A stretch of 64,000 nucleotides of DNA. Origin: Diplolepis rosae. Its lineage: Eukaryota > Arthropoda > Insecta > Hymenoptera > Diplolepididae. The notes under the pieces are model-generated. The model did no database searches. It was not told where the DNA came from and was given only the letters and a program-made list of their open reading frames with translations. The number at the start of each line of letters is the position of its first letter. Within the stretch, counting starts at the first letter, position 1. Made by a program: the position numbers and the translations under genes. Location of the stretch: assembly GCA_030998225.1 (NCBI GenBank), contig JAPYXD010000680.1, positions 3,162,001 through 3,226,000 of the forward strand, written 5' to 3'. Positions 22,600 through 34,499 of the stretch are shown piece by piece.

Positions 22600-23139
22600 G
22601 ACCAACCGAAGCACGTGACCAGATTCGTACTAATTCTCTTAGTAATTAATTAGTATTTGAACAAAGCAGTGCAAATTGCAAAAATACTAATTTAAATGTA
22701 AATTTCACAGGTGTTTCAGTACGATTCGTTTTTATTTGTCAGGATTATTATTTGCCCAGATTATCACTTCATCTAATATATATTCGACCCAACGTTTATT
22801 AACCCCGACATTCATTTGCAAGAATCACCACTTGTCATATTTTCATCGTAAGAGAATTCCCACTTTACAGAAACTTCATTTGTCGGAAAGAACATCTGAG
22901 ATAATAATTCAAACACGAAATTCAAATTCACCTAATCAGAATTCCGCATTTAAATTTCACAGTGGAATTATTATGCTGGTTACTTTTTCAGACAAATGAA
23001 ACTTCGTTAAAACGATAATTTTTTTATAAAAGAAATGTAAATGGTAATTTATGAAAATTAATATCATGAAAGTAGTATATTATGATACTATAGTACGAAA
23101 AACGGAATTGGTAATTTTCAATAAAATTTTCCACGTCTA
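22600..23139. other. no gene recognised
   Basis: This is intron. A single TTAAGGCCATG-family end (ACGGCCATGGACCAACC, then GCACGTGACC) lies at 22591-22620. The 87 aa open frame at 22736 shows no recognisable domain. Confidence 0.4.
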
Positions 23140-23840
23140 AGACAAAAACTATTTGTTTTTTTGAGAAGATTGTCTGGGGGTAATTTTCCAGGTCTTCTGG
23201 ATGTAAACAATTTTGTTCCTTAACGTGTTTTCCGTATTCTGCATAGTTTTGCTTAGAAAAATTTGTTTATTTTTGATAATATTTTTCATTATTAAATAAA
23301 ATATATTGCTCCTATGAAAATCTGATCAAGACCAAAGTTGTAGATTTTTTTGAAATGAACAACTTTTTTCCTTAAAATTTTTATCATATCTTGTATATTT
23401 TGGCGGAAACATTGAATTTTTGATTTTTAGAGAACCGTTTTTGATCAATAACAGGAAAAATTTGTATATCTTCTTGAGATGAGCAATTTGGTCTCAAACA
23501 TTTTTTCCGTATCTTGTATGGTATTTTGGAAAAATGAAAGTTTTTATTTTTGATAACATTTTTTATGAATAACCAAAAGATATAAGTTATAAGAGAATTT
23601 GTAGATCTTTTTGAAATAAAAAGTTTTCTTTCCTAACATGTTTTCCGTATCTCGTACATTTTGGCGGGAAAAATGAATTTGTGATTTTTTGAAAAATGTT
23701 TTTTATGGAGAAAAACAGAACCGTTTGTAAAAAATGACTGATTAACGAGCTCGTTCTTACTTTTCGTGCCCTCAAGAAGTGTGCCAAAACACAATCCAAT
23801 CCAGTAATTCTTTCGAAAGTTATCGTAAAAACCATTATTT
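23140..23840 (-). repeat. dispersed copy of the 157-bp-array repeat family, inverted
   Basis: On the minus strand it reads the leader GTGCCAAAACACA (partner of GGCACACTTCTTGAGGG), then ACGAGCTCGTTAATCAG, then units with TACGAGATACGGAAAA and AAAGATCTACAA. About four diverged units are present. Confidence 0.65.
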
Positions 23841-23959
23841 TCTCACTCAGGGGGTCTCAAAACGTCGCGAATTGATGAAAATTTCAAAAATGATTTTTCA
23901 CATGCAACCAATAATTTCTCATATGATAAGAATGTGAAAAAACTTCACAGGAATTCTGT

Positions 23960-24590
23960 TTCTATAATTATACTACATAATCTCTGATTAAACAAACTAG
24001 AACTCACAAAAAAAATTTATTTTTAAAGAACAAAAATATTTTCATCATATATATTATTCCTCTGTAATTAAATAATATAATTTCCGATTAAACTAACTAG
24101 ATTTTGCAAAAAAAAGCTTGCCCGAGACAGGAATTTGCTATTTTATGAATTTTACACTCATTTCTCGGTGCGCAAAATGCGAACTTCCCGTACAGTATCA
24201 CAAAATTATTTTTAATGAACAAAAATACTCTCATCATATATATTATTCCGCTGTAATTAAATAATATAATTCCCGATTAAACTAACTAAATTTTGCAAAA
24301 AAAAAGCTTGCCCGATACAGGAATTTGCTATTTTATGGATTTTACACTCATTTCTCGGTGCACAAAAGGTGGACTTCCCATACAGTATTACAAAATTTTT
24401 TCTTAAAGAACGAAAAACTCTCATCTTATATATTTTTCCGCTGTAATTAAATAATATAATTTTCGGTTAAAATAACTAGTGTTTGCAAAGAAGAGCTTGC
24501 CCGTTACAGGAAATTGCCATTTTATGAATTTTACACTCATTTCTCGGTGCGCAAAGTGTAAACTTCCCGTACAGTATTGTAAAAGTGATT
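23960..24590. repeat. tandem array, three units of about 190 bp
   Basis: The phrase CTGTAATTAAATAATATAAT starts at 24062, 24251 and 24441, giving periods of 189 and 190 bp. Each unit also carries AGCTTGCCCG, CAGGAATTTGC and ACTCATTTCTCGGTGC, then CTTCCCGTACAGTAT. A decayed partial unit precedes the first. The array is unrelated to the 157 bp and 160 bp arrays. Confidence 0.85.
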
Positions 24591-25400
24591 TGAAAAATAT
24601 CGATTCGCCTCTTTTTTGCCCAGTTCGTTAATTCGTTGATGTCCTTTTTTGAAAAAATTAATCCAAATATACTATTTGCCATTCGTTACGTTAGTCGTAG
24701 AATTTGTTTATTCTGCATACATGTTGAAGCTAGCTTCGTATCAACTGAGTGAAGTTGAATCAATATTCCAGCATACCGTTTCTCAAGCTACTTTTCCCTC
24801 TGCGATGTGTGGAACGAATTAACTTTTGAAAAGTTGTTCTGGAATTAAATTCTTCCCAGGATCACATGACGGAATCCTATCCGCCCAACCTTTTTCCAAT
24901 ATGTCTATAACTAGTATTCCCGAATGCGAAAATTCACATGCTAAACAAGTTTGCTTCGTTAAAACTTTACTTTACGAACTATGAACTCGATTTGTTCGGA
25001 GTTTCTCGAGATTGCAGAAAGTTACGCAGTATTTTCGGGCGGAGTAAGCTTGCCTGCGAAAATGATTGAACATAACGAAGAGCTTCGAGGTATTAAACTT
25101 GAAACTTGGTCATTGCAACTTTATTGATGGATGAAGTTCAGGGCTCATAATTAATTTAACGAACGTAAAGTGCCTAGAGTTATTACTCTATGATGTTATT
25201 ATACTTCAAAAAACATCATAAATTAATTCAACTGCGATTGATGTAAGAGTGCGGAAATGCAAATACGGATATTTATATCTTCCCGTACAGAAATCGTCAG
25301 ATTTCATCCAGACTAGGTTCTAGCTTGTATTTTGTAACGGCTCGACCTCGAGCCCAGCTTGTGCCGAGAATTTTCAAATTGATAGCAGATAACGTAGCAT
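24591..25400. other. no gene recognised; single-copy-looking stretch
   Basis: 24700-25300 has a more balanced composition and shows no similarity to the window's repeats. No exon with flanking splice sites was seen. Confidence 0.35.
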
Positions 25401-25918
25401 CCCAAGTGGGAAATTAGATACGGCCCAACACTGGCCCAGCATCGCCAAAAATTTGCCGAAGATCGGCTGCCAATATCTTGCCGTTGCTGGAATGATAACT
25501 CCGGTATGCACTTGGCGGCCAATGCTGGCCCAAACTCTGGCCGCCAGCACTTGTTTTCGGCACAGCAACGGGCCAATGCTGTCCCGAACTCTGGTTTTTT
25601 CACTTCCAGGATGGTTTGCCGTGGTAAAAGTGACACATGTCCCAGTAATGTGCCGTCCATGAGCCCGACTCTGGCTCTTCTACTTTCAGAACTGGATGCC
25701 ATAGTAAAAATGACAATCGGCTTGGTATAGGGTCGATACTGGGCCAAGTTTCGGCTGAAGGTCGGTAAATTTAAACAGTCGAAAAAGGCCGCCGTCGTCG
25801 GCCCAGCACTTGACCGATGCAAACAGTGACACTGGCCCAATAATAATGGCCGACTCTTGGCTGCCGAGACTGGGCCAATATTGTGCCGTATTATCACCTT
25901 CGGCAATTCGCACTTGGG
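25401..25918 (-). mobile_element. CCCAAGTGCGAA element, copy 1 (518 bp)
   Basis: The ends are CCCAAGTGGGAA and TTCGCACTTGGG, inverted with one mismatch. AT is duplicated outside (25399-25400 and 25919-25920). The interior is GC-richer and built from TTGGCCCAA/CTGGCCCAG-like words. It is the inverse-orientation relative of 29724-30143. A 197-codon open frame covers it on the minus strand but has no ATG at its start and no recognised domain. It is probably open because the repeat words avoid stops. Confidence 0.8.
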
Positions 25919-26233
25919 ATCATTCTGTTTATTTTTGCAAGTTTTAAACTTTACAAATTCGAAAATTAATTCTAAAAATTTAAATTCTTCAAATCTTCTG
26001 AAATAGAACTTGAATAGTTTTATCCGAACTTTATTTCTGAATTTTGTGCGAAGAAGCGGTTCTAATTAGTGAAAATTGATGACCATCAATGGAGGTAATC
26101 TGAATCGTACTCAAAATTTAATTTATAAAAATGCCTTAAATAAATCAGATTAAGGTAATTCGTTCAAGAAAAGTAGACTTCAGGCAAAAATAGATAATAT
26201 TGCTTTCGAGAATAGCAATATTATTATCGAAGG

Positions 26234-26741
26234 GCTAATTTGAAAGAGAAAAAGATTATTTTTCATAAAAAAAATTTGAAACACAAAAAAATAATTTCAT
26301 TAATAAAATTTATTTTTGCTCAAACTTATTTTCTTATCGCTTCGAGCTAAATTTTTTAAAATGATGCGATTCTAATAAATCACGGTTTATTTTTTTAGGA
26401 AAAAGATTCTCTACAAGTTGACCTTTTCAAATTTTTGAAAATGATTTCCTTAATGGCTGCAATTATAAAAAAACAATTTTTCAAAACAAAATTTTTATAA
26501 ACAAATTGCTGTATTTGATAATAATTAATTCAATTTCAAAAATAGGAAACGTTCATGTTGTAGAGAATCTTTTTCCTAAAAAAATGAACAGTGATTTATT
26601 AGAATCGCATGATTTTTAAAAATTTGGCTCGAAGCGATAAGAAAATAAGTTTGGGCAAAAATAAAATTTATTAATGAAATTATTTTTGTGTGTTTCAAAT
26701 TTTTTTCATCAAAAATAATTTTTTTTTTCTTTCAAATTAGC
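26234..26741. repeat. 508 bp fold-back, arms about 184 bp
   Basis: The left arm 26234-26416 (from GCTAATTTGAAAGA to AAAAGATTCTCTACAA) is matched inverted by the right arm 26558-26741 (from TTGTAGAGAATCTTTT to TCTTTCAAATTAGC). A spacer of about 141 bp lies between. The arms are near-identical, so the element is fairly recent, or the arms have been homogenised. A hairpin transcript would be very stable. Confidence 0.85.
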
Positions 26742-26890
26742 CTGGGCCAAACTGGGCAACCAAGCTTGGTAATCTAGCCACGTCCTGGTCAGATTTGGCG
26801 TTTCATACGTAGTTCGTCTCAGACAAGATCTCCAGGTTAGCGTCTATTTTTGCCACACCTGGGCCCTTCTTGGGCCAAGCCTTAATTTCC
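26742..26890. repeat. fragment with TTGGGCCAA words
   Basis: CCTGGGCCAAACTGGGCAAC and CTGGGCCCTTCTTGGGCCAA resemble the interior of the CCCAAGTGCGAA elements. No ends were found. Confidence 0.4.
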
Positions 26891-28348
26891 GTTCGTGTTT
26901 GTGCAATATTTCCTTGTGATGTTTCTAAAGCTTAATGCTTTGGATCAACGAGACAACGTCACAACATTCCTTTAGAAGTTCCTGTAAAATAAATTTTGAA
27001 GTTCGCAAAATATTTTTTTTTTAATTCAGAAAATACAACAAAAGACAATATTATAATTTGTGCTGTATTTTCAAAACTAGTAAAAAAATATTCGAAAATC
27101 AGAAAATTTATCCTACAGGAACATTTATAGGAATTTATTATTATGAATATTCTCGACCAAAGTATGATAAATTATTAGCCATTTTCATTTACGTCACTAT
27201 CTATTTTTCCTTTTACTGTTTGCTTCCTCGCTCTTAGCCTTTGTTCAAACATTCATAGAATCTTCTACATTGCAAATTTAAATTTCCTCTGAAATTTCTT
27301 GAGAAAAGGTGAATCTATCTCGTGAGTCTGGTACATCTATAAAGAAATGACAAGCTTCTCAAAGTAAAAAGAGTAACGAGAAAAAAAGACTTTTAATGTA
27401 ATTGAAGAACAGGAGAGTAGGTCGAGTTCTTGAGATCGTCTTAAAGAAATTACTTTACTTACAGGGAGGAAAACTTTCAGAAAACTGCAGTAAGTAACAG
27501 AGATAACTCAGAATTACTTCTAAAAAAACTTTTTTTCTCCTTCTTTATCTTTTAGATTTCAGAGTATATTAACACCTCATGGGCATTATACTTATCTAAT
27601 GTCAAAAAAAGTAAGGGGCTCGGTCCTTTCATGTGTCTCTTTTATAGAAACAAGGGATTTATATGAATACGGGGCTTAAAAATCCAGAGAAGATATGCAA
27701 GGAAATTGAATTGCAGAAAGACTCTCGAGGGTTTGCACAGTTGACTCGTGTTTCCATTTATTTCAGTTAATTGCGTTATACCTTCTTTGCTTGAAACACC
27801 ACCCCCTTTAATAACCCTATTCTTATAACCCTCCATTTCCATCTTCTTTTACTAACTTTTTTACTCCTCTCCTTCTAGGGTTGAAAGAAAAAAAAAAACA
27901 AACCCAGGTAGAAAAATGTAGCAACACGAGTCACCATTGCATCCATTATGTTTACAAGATGCCATGCTCTGAAGTTTCTTTTGCAAATGTAACACTTGCG
28001 CTAAGAATATTAGGCCACAGAATGGAACGATTTGACTGAAACCAGCGAACTAGACGGATTTTCTCTGTCATATCAACTTGAAAAAGAAAATTTGAACATT
28101 TTGTTAGTTTGTTTAAATACCGGTTAATTAACGGTGGCTAATTATTATATTTTACCGTCTGTCAAATATATTTCGGTTGGTACTATTGTTTTCCGAGGTA
28201 CTATTACTACCTACTACCAAATATGAGTAAAAGAAGGATAATTTATGCCAAAAAATATTTGCGCGACAATAAGTGCCATATTGAGTAAAATTCTAATGGA
28301 TATTTTGATATTGACATTGTAAAAGTTCAAGCATGTTATAACTTATAC
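26891..28348. other. no gene recognised
   Basis: This is intron, mostly single-copy in appearance. The 66 aa open frame at 27642-27842 has no recognisable domain. Confidence 0.4.
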
Positions 28349-29116
28349 TCAGGTGCGAATTCCGGTCAGCTGCTAGAATTGGACCATCGGGCCACGATTG
28401 GCCCTACTCTGGCGACCAAGGTTTGGTGACCATAGTTAGGCCAACTGTGGTAATTTCGGTTTTACCAACGTTAGAAACCAACACTGGTAACCAAAGATGT
28501 CCGTCGGCTCAACTATGGCTCAGACTCGAACCGACTGTCGGGCCAACTTTGGCGAATTGATTTAGATGACCGTGACAGTTGAGTTGGCCCACCTCTGGGC
28601 CACGGTTGAACCAATCGTCGGCATATTATTAACTAGATTCCGTTGCCATTCCATGACCAACTGTCGGCCCAACTATGGCCCAGACTCGAACCGACTGTCG
28701 GGCCAACTTTGGCGAATTGCTTTAAATGACCGTGACAGTTCAGTCCGCCCACCTTTGGGCCACGGTTGAACCAATCGTTGGTATATTATTAACTAGATTC
28801 CGTTGCCATTCCATGACCAACTGTCGGCCCAACTATGGCCCAGACTCGAACCGACTGTCGGGCCAACTTTGGCGAATTGCTTTAGATGACCGTGACAGTT
28901 CAGTCGGCCCACCTCTGGGCCACGGTTGAACCAAACGTCGACATATTATTAACTAGATTCCGTTGCTATTGCGTGACCGACTGTCGGCCCAACTATGGCC
29001 CAGACTCAAACCGACTGTCGGGCCAACTTTGGCGAATTTCTTTAGATGACCGTGACAGTTCGGTCCGCCCACCTCTGGGCCATGGTTGAACCAATCGTCG
29101 ACATATTATTAAGTAA
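28349..29116. mobile_element. CCCAGGTGCGAA-type element with 160 bp tandem units, right end missing
   Basis: It starts CTCAGGTGCGAATTCCGGTC, matching the intact element at 57513 with one terminal change. The unique head (28349-28500) is followed by about four 160 bp units. CTGTCGGCCCAACTATGG begins at 28661, 28821 and 28981. The similarity stops in the fourth unit near 29116, before any inverted right end. Three frames of 67 codons, one per unit, are an effect of the unit sequence. Confidence 0.8.
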
Positions 29117-29723
29117 AATAATTGTTTTTTTTTTTTTATGTAAAACAGTTTTCACAGAAAACGCCTTTTCTTATCTAAAACACTTTTTATTCGATAAATA
29201 TTAATTTTTACCATTTACTTAGTGTTTCAAACTTCATAGAACAATCGTAAAATCACCTTTATACACAAATTAAAATTCATTTGAAACACAGAAAGTAATT
29301 ATAAGGGGGATGATTTTTTTCTATTTTCTCAAATCTGGCAGTTCCATGTTTACAAATTCACTAAGAGCGTTCACTATTGATAGCTGTCAAATAAATACTA
29401 AACAACGTAGCGTCTTCAAACTTCTAACTTAATCTTTATAAGGTTGGTACTTCCGACCATAGTAACTTTTTTCAAACAACTGTCGTCTACACGTCAGGTC
29501 GGGTACTTCTGGGACTACCCTCGTATCTTAAGCTTTCTAGAACAGATAAATTGCTAAACATGTTTTTTTAAAAAAGGTGAAAAAAATCGCATTTGTGTGC
29601 ATCTGTCGGTAAAGTCTGCGTAAAAAAAATTAATATTCATCACGAATAGGTTCCGAGTTACGGTCTTTCCGCAAATGCCCAAGTTTTTTCTATTTTGGGC
29701 CAAAAACCACTACTTTTTGAAAA

Positions 29724-30143
29724 CCCAAGTGCGAATTGCCGAAGGTGATAATACGACACAATATTGGCCCAATCTCGGCAGCCAAGAGTCGGCTATTCTT
29801 ATTGGGCCAGTGTCACTGTTTGCATTGGTCAAGTACTGAGCCGACGACGGCGGCCTTTGTAGACTGTTTAAATTTACCGACCTTCGGCCGAAACTTGGCC
29901 CAGTATCGGCCCTACACCAAGCCGATTCTCACTTTTACTATGAAATCGAATTCCGAAAGTACATTAGCCAGAATCCGGACCACGGATGGCACATTACTGA
30001 GCCATTTGTCACATTTACCACGACAAACCATTCTGCATACCGGAGTTATCATTCCAGCAACGGCACGATATTGGCAGCCGATCTTCGGCAAATTTTTGGC
30101 GATGCTGGGCCAGTGTTGGGCCGTATCTAACTTCGCACTTGGG
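29724..30143 (+). mobile_element. CCCAAGTGCGAA element, copy 2 (420 bp)
   Basis: It has perfect 12-bp inverted ends, CCCAAGTGCGAA and TTCGCACTTGGG. AA lies on both sides (29722-29723 and 30144-30145). It is collinear with the inverse of copy 1 but lacks about 100 bp of its middle. Confidence 0.85.
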
Positions 30144-30620
30144 AATGGCTCTGTACCGTAAAATGTATTTAATAAATTAATCTAATTTAATAAAAAAGTT
30201 ATCCAAAAATGAATGAAAGTAGATTCAATTTGCAGAAGTTTAAAAAAAAAGGTAATGTCCTAGGTCTAATAGGTCATGACCTGAAACTTGACCATTTGCG
30301 TCCAATTGTTAGGTACAATGGAGATGGGTTAAGTTTTTTCAAAATATGTTCTTCCAGAATAAATCTGTGTTAAAGATGGCAGAGGATAAAGTGAAGTATA
30401 TAAAATTCTACGTAAATTAAAAAAAAATAGAATCCTTTCGTACCTCTAATTTTGGATTTGTCATTTTTCAAAAATCCAACTTGCACATACGAGTGAGCTT
30501 TACTAATGAATTTTTCACGACGAAACTACTTGAATGATTTTGATGAAGGTGTCATTTCGGAGAATGGTATATCCGCGGCCAAATTGGCGTAAATACATTC
30601 TGTGAGAAATGTTTTGTGGA

Positions 30621-30692
30621 ACCTCCGTAGCTCAGATGATAGAGCATTCGACCGGCAATCGAAAGGTCCTGGGCTCGATACCCCGCGGAGTC
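30621..30692 (+). ncRNA. tRNA-like sequence (tRNA-derived SINE head or tRNA pseudogene)
   Basis: Cloverleaf elements are visible. The D arm is GCTC-AGATGATA-GAGC. The anticodon arm is TTCGA-CCGGCAA-TCGAA with a perfect stem. The T arm is CTGGG-CTCGATA-CCCCG with one mismatch. The acceptor stem pairs only at positions 3-7. The A box TAGCTCAGATG fits consensus; the B box GGCTCGATACC has one change. The would-be anticodon is GGC, but position 33 is C instead of U, so it is unlikely to be a working tRNA. Short inverted repeats (TTCTGTGAGAAA and TTTTTTCACAGAAA) flank it. Confidence 0.6.
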
Positions 30693-31189
30693 GAAGCGTT
30701 CCTTTTTTCACAGAAATTTTTTTCAAATGGTGTAGCTTTCTAATTATTTTATTCAAATTCACAAAATACACGTAGGTCTTTAAAAAGTGCAAGTTTTTCC
30801 ATTTTCAAGTAAAAAGTTTCTTTCCTGAATCCATTTCAAGGCTTGAACTGAAGAAAAGTTTGTTTCATCTTAGAGCTCATCTGAATTCTAAAGGCAACTT
30901 GGCAAAGTTATGAAGGATGGATCTTAGAAAGCCCTATATGTGCAAATCATCTATAACGAGAAATTTCTAACAGGCTATGGATACCAAAATTTCGATTTTA
31001 TCTTTTGAAAATAACTTTATAGTATATTATAGGTCCATTCAATGTTTTTAAGAAAAAAAATTTCCAAAAACTGGTAAAAAATGTTGATGGCATTTTTAAC
31101 CTGTTTTTAGAGTTGATAATTGTAAAAATTATAATTTTTAATCGCTGCCCTCCTGGATATGAATAGATATGATATATATCCATTCGAAT

Positions 31190-31510
31190 TCTTTTTGATG
31201 TTCTAAACTTAAATCAACGATAATTTGTATCCCACGCTATCCATGCCGATCCATTTTTATCTCTTCTTTAATATGAAATAATGCTTTATCCTTTCAATCC
31301 CAATCTTTCTATCCTTGTTTATCTTCAAATTATCTACGTTTATCATTTTGTATAATATCTTTTATCATTCTGCATCAACCATTTCCTATCCTCCGTCTTT
31401 CCACGTCGATCCTTTTCTATCCCTGTTGCATTCTACTACTGTCCCTATTTTTTCAATAATTACGTTTCTGTCCGATTTAATTCTTAGTCTAATAATTTTC
31501 ATCATTATTT
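31190..31510. repeat. CTATCC-rich arm, left
   Basis: Pyrimidine-rich words such as CTATCCATGCCGATCC and TTTCTATCC recur irregularly. The inverse composition (GGATAGA) occupies 32376-32650, so the two look like arms of a fold-back that now encloses the element at 31511. Confidence 0.5.
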
Positions 31511-32375
31511 CCCAAGTGCGAAGCTAGATACGGTCCAACATTGGTTCAGCATCGGCCGATGCAAACAGTGACACTGGCCCAATAACAATAGCCGATTGTT
31601 GTCTGCCGAGATCGGGCCAATATTGTGCCGTTTTATCAGCTTCGGCAATTCGCATAGGCAAAAATATTGCCGAAGATCGGTTGCGAATATCGAGCCGTTG
31701 CTGGAATAATAATTACGGTATGCACTTGGCGGCCAATTCTGGTCCAAATTTTGGCCGCCAATTTTTTTTTCGGGACAACAACGGGCCGATGCTGTGGCAA
31801 ACTCTGGTTTTCTCACTTTCAGAATGGTATGCTGTGGTAAAAGTGATACATGGCGCAGTAATGTGCCGTCCATGGGCCGGACTCTGACTCTTCCACTTTC
31901 GGAACTGGATGCCATAGTAAAAGTGACAATCGGCTTGGTATAGGGCCGATACTGGGCCAAGTTTCGGCTGAAGGTCGGTAAATTTAAACAGTCTACAAAG
32001 GCCACCGTCATCGGACCAGCACTTGATCGATGAAAACGGCGACACTGGCCCAATAACAATAGCCGACTGTTATCTGCCGAGATCGGGCCAATATTGTGCC
32101 GTATTATCAGCTTCGGCAATTCGCATAGGCAAAAATATTGCCGAAGATCGGTTGCGAATATCGAGCCGTTGCTAGAATAATAGTTACGGTATGCACTTGG
32201 CGGCCAATTCTGGTCCAAATTTTGGCCGCCAATTTTTTTTTCGGGACAACAACGGGCCGATGCTGTGGCAAACTCTGGTTTTCTCACTTCCAGAATGGTT
32301 AGCAGTGGTAAAAGTGACACATGGCGCAGTAATGTGCCGTCCATGGGCCGGACTCTGGCTCTTCTACTTTTGGAA
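31511..32375 (-). mobile_element. CCCAAGTGCGAA element, copy 3, partly duplicated in tandem
   Basis: The left end is CCCAAGTGCGAAGC; no right inverted end is visible, so it is truncated near 32375. The block beginning CGCATAGGCAAAAATATTGC occurs at 31651 and 32122, a head-to-tail duplication with a 471 bp period. Because 471 is divisible by three and the unit lacks stops in one frame, an open frame of 317 codons crosses both units on the minus strand. No known domain is recognisable. Confidence 0.75.
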
Positions 32376-32650
32376 CAGACACGATGGCTAAAAGATTGAC
32401 TTGGATAGAAACATACAGCTTGAAAATATGATATCAGGATAGAGATAGAAAAATACAAATATTGTTCGCAACAGAAATTGCTTCATTGATTCAAAAACAT
32501 AAGTACCATCAGAATCTGTGGACAAGTTCATAAATTGAAAGGGATAGACATATCTTGAGACAATCGAAAACTTAATGGATAGATATATAGCGTTTAAGAG
32601 ATACAAAGTGTGTACTCTGCAGGGATAGAAAACTTCTATCCTTTTCTATA
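32376..32650. repeat. CTATCC-rich arm, right (inverted)
   Basis: Purine-rich words GATAGAAACAT, AGGATAGAGATAG and GGGATAGAAAAC are the inverse of the arm at 31190-31510. Confidence 0.5.
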
Positions 32651-32659
32651 AAAAAATCC

Positions 32660-34490
32660 ATCTCTCTTTTTACAGCAAGATAGTTTTGTTTTGGTCGTTA
32701 AATTGATAGGAACATGAGAAGTAGGAAAATATTTTAGCGTCAAAAATGCATCTATGATTGATTCCATAAAAAAACAAAACCAAACAACTTATTTCAACTT
32801 TTCTTTTTTTTTTCAAATATAAGTGTAGAAAAACTCAATTTTTTCAAAGTCGTACCGTTGTACCAAATGTTAACGTGTAACGAAATTTACAAATCTATTA
32901 AATTAATTTTAATATCTAATTTAATCATAATTGTGGTTTATTGCGCTGTATATAGAGAATACAGGATGGGTTATAAAGTTTCTACCTACACACGACATAG
33001 AAAATTTACAAGAGATACTCGTTTGAATGCAAATTGCTCTTTTTCTATTATTACCTTATATATATGTGGTATAATACTTGGCGTAATTGTTACGAACTGA
33101 AGTAGTGAATGACGTGCAAAACAATAGCATTGGCTCTTCTGTATGCAGTAAAGCTATTCTGAATTAATTTGCATTTTACCCTTTCTTGTGTTTATGCACC
33201 CGTCATGATGTAATCAGGTTAGAAATCCCTCTTTAGAATTAGCAAAAATGCATTCAGATTGAACTTAAACTGAAAAATTTTTTTACAAGCACAAAATTTA
33301 TAGAAAATTTTCATGTGCATTTTGCTTGCTTTTCACAGTACTTTATTCAATTAATAATTAATTTGGACTTTCTCTGACATGCAAATAAGTAATTTATGTA
33401 TATTTCGCGAGATTATGCACGTACGTGGGAACACATACTTCATGTAAATATCGTGCAAGTAAATAGAGTCTTGGTGTTTTTCTTAATAAAAATCTACCTT
33501 TGCTGACTTTTGAGTATGTATGGATTCGTGTGCCATGAGTAATATCTCATATATACATACACAACATGTTCAAAGCTTAGGGTGAAAACATAACACGATA
33601 GTGCACCGTCGGCTTACATTTTTCTCAGTTTTTTTTTGTAAAATTTGCAATAATTTACATTTTATGCTTGTGTTTAGTGCACTTTCTAGCCCCTGTGATG
33701 CAGGTAATTTGATTATAAGCGTCACTAGCCTCTCTACGATAGGCAGGAATACGATCGTACGTGTATGTGTGCACATTACGAACTTAAAAGGGAGGAAAAT
33801 GCGGAGCAGATGTAATAAATGCTTTTAAGATGCTTGAAAATTAGATGAAAGAAACTTTGTCTCAGGGTTGAAGAATGGCACTTCAGAAGCATGTTTACTA
33901 TCTACTTTGAAAAAAAGATGAGTTAAATATAAAGTCTTTATATCTGATGATAAAGGAATTAATTTTCACACAGAATTTTAATACAAACATTTTCTTAGGA
34001 CTTTTCCCTAAAATTGTATACAGATACTAATTTTACAATTTACAACTTTAGAATTTCGACAACAGTTTTTAGGGAGAGATCAACAAAATTAAAAGTTTGA
34101 GCGAAATTCCTAGATTGAATGATTTTTATTTAATTTTCTACATTTTCAGATTTTGTTTCTAAAATAGTAAATTATTAAACGTTTTAAAAATATTTTTTAT
34201 ATCTTGCTGGGAATATGTTTTTTTAACATAAACGTATAATAATCACTTTCAAATTGTAGATAAATGTCGCAAAACTTTTTAGTGTTAAATAAAAAACAAA
34301 AGCTCAAACAAAATTTTGCACAGAATTTCAGTTCCGACAATTTTCCCCGAAGCAGTAAATCACTAGAGGATAAGAAAAAACCCTAAAATCTTAGTGTGAA
34401 TCCCGAACCAAAATTTCTAATAATTTTAGAAAAATGTCTCGAAATTTTCTAGTGTAGAAAAAAGAGAGAATGGTTCGACAAAATCGGAAC
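32660..34490. other. no gene recognised; single-copy-looking
   Basis: This is intron. Two perfect ATGCAAAT octamers (33027-33034 and 33379-33386) lie in it. The open frames at 32858, 33570 and 33601 have no recognised product. Confidence 0.35.
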
Positions 34491-34499
34491 GTCCGAAAA

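Noticed and set aside
25313..25906. 197-codon minus-strand frame as a gene
   Set aside because: It lies inside a repeat element, lacks an ATG at its start, and parallel frames exist in other copies because the repeat words contain few stops.
28566..29089. Three consecutive 67-codon frames of nearly the same sequence
   Set aside because: They are successive 160 bp tandem units, not tandem genes. No start context or known domain was seen.
30621..30692. A functional tRNA-Ala (anticodon GGC)
   Set aside because: C at position 33, two unpaired acceptor positions and a changed T loop make function unlikely. It is kept as a tRNA-like sequence.
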